From Aspidapion aeneum (taxonomy: Eukaryota; Arthropoda; Insecta; Coleoptera; Brentidae): DNA of 64,000 nt. The stretch lies in assembly GCA_963576565.1 (NCBI GenBank), contig OY755038.1, forward strand, positions 175,512,907 through 175,576,906, read 5' to 3'. Every line of letters begins with the position of its first letter. The first letter of the stretch is position 1. Shown here piece after piece: positions 60,217 to 64,000 of this stretch. Position numbers and translations under genes: made by a program. The notes beneath the pieces are model-generated. The model did not search any database, was not told the DNA's origin, and saw only the letters and a list, made by a program, of their open reading frames with translations.

Positions 60217-62529
60217 AATATAACCAAATTAAAGAACCCTGCTACCGCGCAGCTTTTATCCACATCTGTCCAAAACAATCTCGCACCTTTGGATCTCCCT
60301 GAAGACGTCGACAGTCACTGGCTCTGCATTAGGTCTGCTATATCAGAATCTGCCAAAGTAGTACTTAGTACAGAGTGCTCGAAAAAGCCACCAGACTGGT
60401 TCCGGGATTGCGACCCAGACTAAAAACGCAATCAACAAGTCTGGCGATGTTACAGCACAAAGCTGTCTAAAAGACGCAAAGAGGGATGTTCGTCAAAAAA
60501 TAAGATTACTTAAAGACAAATGGTGGGCAGAAAAAGCAAAAGAAATACAAGGCTTTACAGACAACTACAAATATAGGAACTTTTTCGAAGCTATCAAAAC
60601 CGTATATGGTCCCAGCAAAAAGACAAATTTCCTGTTAGAGACGCACATAATGTCCTCCTTACCGATGACACAAAGATTCTTTAGAGCTGGAAGGAACACT
60701 ACTCGAAGATACTTAACCTAAATTATGTAACAGACATCGATTCTAGATCAGCTTCCTGCTTATTACCCCATGTCGTCTCTCGACAACGAAATCACATTGT
60801 CGGAAATCCAAACAGCGATCAAACAGATGAAAAACCACAAATCACCCGGATTTGACGGCACTCCAGCAGAGATATTCAAAGCACTCGGTGATGATATTGC
60901 TGAACACCTCCTCTTACTGTTCCGTAAGATCTGGCAACAAGGAGAAGTCCCACAAGACTTTAAAGATGCCCTAATTATAAATATTTACAAGACTAAAGGC
61001 GATGCGCCAAACTGCAATAATTATAGAGGCATTTCACTACTTTCAGTAGCCGGCAAAATTATTGCAAGTATCATGTCAAATTGCCTCTTTCCGTTACTAG
61101 AGCACCTATTGCCAGAGTCTCAATGTGGTTTTCACCCCAACCTTGGCACAGTGTACCTAATATTCACGCTTCGCCAACTCCAAGTAAAGGTCCGATAACA
61201 ACAGTCAAAGATTTACACAGCCTACATAGACCTAAGTAAAGCGTTCGACTCAGTCAATCGCAGTGCCTTGTTGATGATTATGGAACGCTTAGGAGTACCT
61301 AGCAAATTCCTAGCAGTGTGTCAAAGCCTTCATATAAACAACATGACCAGTGTTCAGCATAACGGATCTACAACTGACCGGTTTTTGACTAATTCTGGCA
61401 TAAATCAAGGTTGTGTGTTAGCGCCTATTTTATTCAATATCTTTACTATAGCCATCTCTATCATCGCAGACAGAAGTTTAACTGTTAGGGGGGTCAAAGT
61501 CAGATAAAGATTCGATGGCGGTTTATTTAATTTAAGGCGCCTCAGAGCCAAGACTCGTTTAAGGTTTATAACCAAACTACAATATGCAGACGATTGTGAC
61601 CTTATCACATATTCATTGGAAGATTTAAAAACAATGCTAAACACCTATAAGCTTATTTACGAAGCCCTAGGCTTAAAACTCAACAATGAAAAAACTAAAA
61701 TTATGGCATGCCCGGCTCAAAATGCCCATATAAATATCAGCCTGGAAGGTGAAACCGTCGAACAAGTTGACCAATTTAATTACCCGGGTAGCTTCGTGAT
61801 TACAAAATCCAATCTCGATGCAGAAATACACAACCGCATTAGCTCTGCGTCTCGAGCATATTGGAAACTAAAAGATACGGTGCAAAGAAGAAATATGGAA
61901 AACGTGCTGTGTGTGGATCGATAAAAATCAAAACGAATTTTATACTTCACACAAAGGTATGTGTAAGTAGGACAACAACCAAAATCAACTCTTCCCTCTC
62001 CTTCTGACACTCGCAAGTTATGCACACATACCTTTGTGTGAAGTATAAAATTCGTTTTGATTTGAAAAGATACGGTGTTCCAAAACCACTATCTGAGTCT
62101 GAAAACAAAAACCGCTGTTTACAGAGCAGTAGTACTTCCAACGCTGCTTTATGGAAGTGAAAGCTGGACACCTTATAGAAGACATCAAACAGCTTGAATT
62201 AATACAGCAACGACCTCTTAGACAAATAATGCATATCAGATGGTTTCACAAAGTCTCAAATGGCGAAGTGTTGCAACGCGCTAACTGTACCGACACTGAA
62301 ACATAAATATCGCGGGCTCGACTCCGTTGGGCAGGACACGTCTCAAGAATGCAAGATAATAGGCTCCCAAAAATTACTCTTTATGGTCAACTAATGGAAG
62401 GAGTAAGAAAACCAGGCGGGCAGTACAAACGTTACAAATATTTATTGCATCAATCACTGAAATCAGTTAACGGCAACCATAATTGGGAGCAACAGGCTTC
62501 AGACAAAAAGCAGTGGAGATCCTTGGTTC
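60217..62529 (+). pseudogene. RTE-like LINE reverse transcriptase, copy 1
   Basis: It starts with the linker after the endonuclease (KLKNPATAQLLSTSVQNN). The reverse-transcriptase fingers follow (MKNHKSPGFDGTPAEIFKAL at ~60830, NYRGISLLSVAGKI), then the box with AYIDLSKAFDSVN, the GINQGCVLAPILFNI segment and the active site YADDCDL (~61585). The C-terminal part (VLPTLLYGSESW, LRWAGHVSRMQDNRLPK) is also present. Lesions include stops at 60421-60423, 61196-61198 and 61505-61507, frameshifts, and a 182-bp insertion at 61883. The family resembles RTE/Proto-type LINEs that also appear in databases as craniofacial development protein 2-like sequences; the clade is inference. Confidence 0.85.
61883..62064. 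mobile_element. 182-bp palindromic insertion in the LINE
   Basis: AAAAGATACGGTG lies on both sides (61870-61882 and 62065-62077), a 13-bp duplication of LINE sequence. Inside, 61926-61964 and 62024-62062 are 39-base inverted repeats (starting AATCAAAACGAATTTTATAC) with a 59-base loop. The first 40 bases of the insertion lie outside the palindrome. The 13-bp duplication is longer than usual for DNA transposons and closer to LINE-driven retroposition. Confidence 0.75.
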
Positions 62530-64000
62530 ACAGTCACTGGCTCTGCATTAGGTCTGCTATATCAGAATCTGCCAAAGTAGTACTTAGTACAGAGTGCTCG
62601 AAAAAGCCACCAGACTGGTTCCGGGATTGCGACCCAGACTAAAAACGCAATCAACAAGTCTGGCGATGTTACAGCACAAAGCTGTCTAAAAGACGCAAAG
62701 AGGGATGTTCGTCAAAAAATAAGATTACTTAAAGACAAATGGTGGGCAGAAAAAGCAAAAGAAATACAAGGCTTTACAGACAACTACAAATATAGGAACT
62801 TTTTCGAAGCTATCAAAACCGTATATGGTCCCAGCAAAAAGACAAATTTCCTGTTAGAGACGCACATAATGTCCTCCTTACCGATGACACAAAGATTCTT
62901 TAGAGCTGGAAGGAACACTACTCGAAGATACTTAACCTAAATTATGTAACAGACATCGATTCTAGATCAGCTTCCTGCTTATTCCCCCATGTCGTCTCTC
63001 GACAACGAAATCACATTGTCGGAAATCCAAACAGCGATCAAACAGATGAAAAACCACAAATCACCCGGATTTGACGGCACTCCAGCAGAGATATTCAAAG
63101 CACTCGGTGATGATATTGCTGAACACCTCCTCTTACTGTTCCGTAAGATCTGGCAACAAGGAGAAGTCCCACAAGACTTTAAAGATGCCCTAATTATAAA
63201 TATTTACAAGAATAAAGGCGATGCGCCAAACTGCAATAATTATAGAGGCATTTCACTACTTTCAGTAGCCGGCAAAATTATTGCAAGTATCATGTCAAAT
63301 TGCCTCTTTCCGTTACTAGAGCACCTATTGCCAGAGTCTCAATGTGGTTTTCACCCCAACCTTGGCACAGTGTACCTAATATTCACGCTTCGCCAACTCC
63401 AAGTAAAGGTCCGATAACAACAGTCAAAGATTTACACAGCCTACATAGACCTAAGTAAAGCGTTCGACTCAGTCAATCGCAGTGCCTTGTTGATGATTAT
63501 GGAACGCTTAGGAGTACCTAGCAAATTCCTAGCAGTGTGTCAAAGCCTTCATATAAACAACATGACCAGTGTTCAGCATAACGGATCTACAACTGACCGG
63601 TTTTTGACTAATTCTGGCATAAATCAAGGTTGTGTGTTAGCGCCTATTTTATTCAATATCTTTACTATAGCCATCTCTATCATCGCAGACAGAAGTTTAA
63701 CTGTTAGGGGGGTCAAAGTCAGATAAAGATTCGATGGCGGTTTATTTAATTTAAGGCGCCTCAGAGCCAAGACTCGTTTAAGGTTTATAACCAAACTACA
63801 ATATGCAGACGATTGTGACCTTATCACATATTCATTGGAAGATTTAAAAACAATGCTAAACACCTATAAGCTTATTTACGAAGCCCTAGGCTTAAAACTC
63901 AACAATGAAAAAACTAAAATTATGGCATGCCCGCCTCAAAATGCCCATATAAATATCAGCCTGGAAGGTGAAACCGTCGAACAAGTTGACCAATTTAATT
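62530..64000 (+). pseudogene. RTE-like LINE, tandem copy 2 (cut by window end)
   Basis: It repeats 60311-61781 at a constant offset of 2219 bases. I find three substitutions in 1471 bases (at 60764, 60993 and 61715 of copy 1). It has the same stops (62640-62642, 63415-63417, 63724-63726), so it was dead before being duplicated. Copy 1 runs into copy 2 at ACAGTCACTGG with no spacer. The rest of the copy lies beyond the window. Confidence 0.9.

Overview
The window looks like intergenic and intronic DNA from a large, AT-rich, repeat-loaded insect genome. A beetle is plausible, but I cannot prove the order. The evidence is animal-type splice sites, two exons of a neuropeptide-type G-protein-coupled receptor, insect-type BEL/Pao and Ty3/Gypsy retrotransposons, jockey-like and RTE-like LINEs, mariner and hAT elements, and very low coding density. 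Nothing bacterial is present. One 200-base run of N (4811-5010) is an assembly gap.

Left third (1-19.4 kb): no host gene that I can support. It holds a 63-bp palindromic hAT-type micro-MITE with an 8-bp target duplication, a degenerate ~115-bp satellite-like repeat, a fold-back element, a ~140-bp minisatellite split by a 330-bp hAT MITE, a frame-broken tyrosine-recombinase gene on the minus strand, a 40-bp minisatellite, and a 731-bp inverted-repeat DNA transposon.

Middle (19.4-36.0 kb): one complete 16.6-kb Ty3/Gypsy element on the minus strand. It has LTRs of about 3.1 kb, a 4-bp target duplication (CCAC), a primer-binding site and a polypurine tract. Its gag frame is open, a GGGAAAC slippery heptamer lies in register before the gag stop, pol is disabled by two stops and a 10-bp duplication, and the non-coding leader is very long and carries splice signals. 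Inverted copies of one older repeat lie on both sides of it.

From 36 to 45 kb there is a jockey-like LINE on the minus strand, split by a 2.5-kb non-autonomous hAT-type element with an exact 8-bp target duplication, followed by small repeats and a 976-bp TA-flanked DNA transposon.

From 46 to 50.4 kb lie two phase-compatible exons (TM5 and TM6) of an orexin/allatotropin-receptor-like GPCR on the plus strand. Their intron is filled by a direct-plus-inverted 330-bp repeat array, a fold-back MITE and a dead mariner.

From 51 to 64 kb, probably the next GPCR intron or flank, an RTE-like LINE on the plus strand was invaded by a BEL/Pao retrotransposon. The BEL element has an intact 1806-residue Gag-Pol frame and 481-bp LTRs that differ at one base in my reading, so it is the youngest element here. 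It is bordered by an unexplained 116-bp direct repeat. The 3' part of the LINE is present as a nearly identical 2219-bp tandem duplication whose copies share the same stop codons and which runs off the window end.
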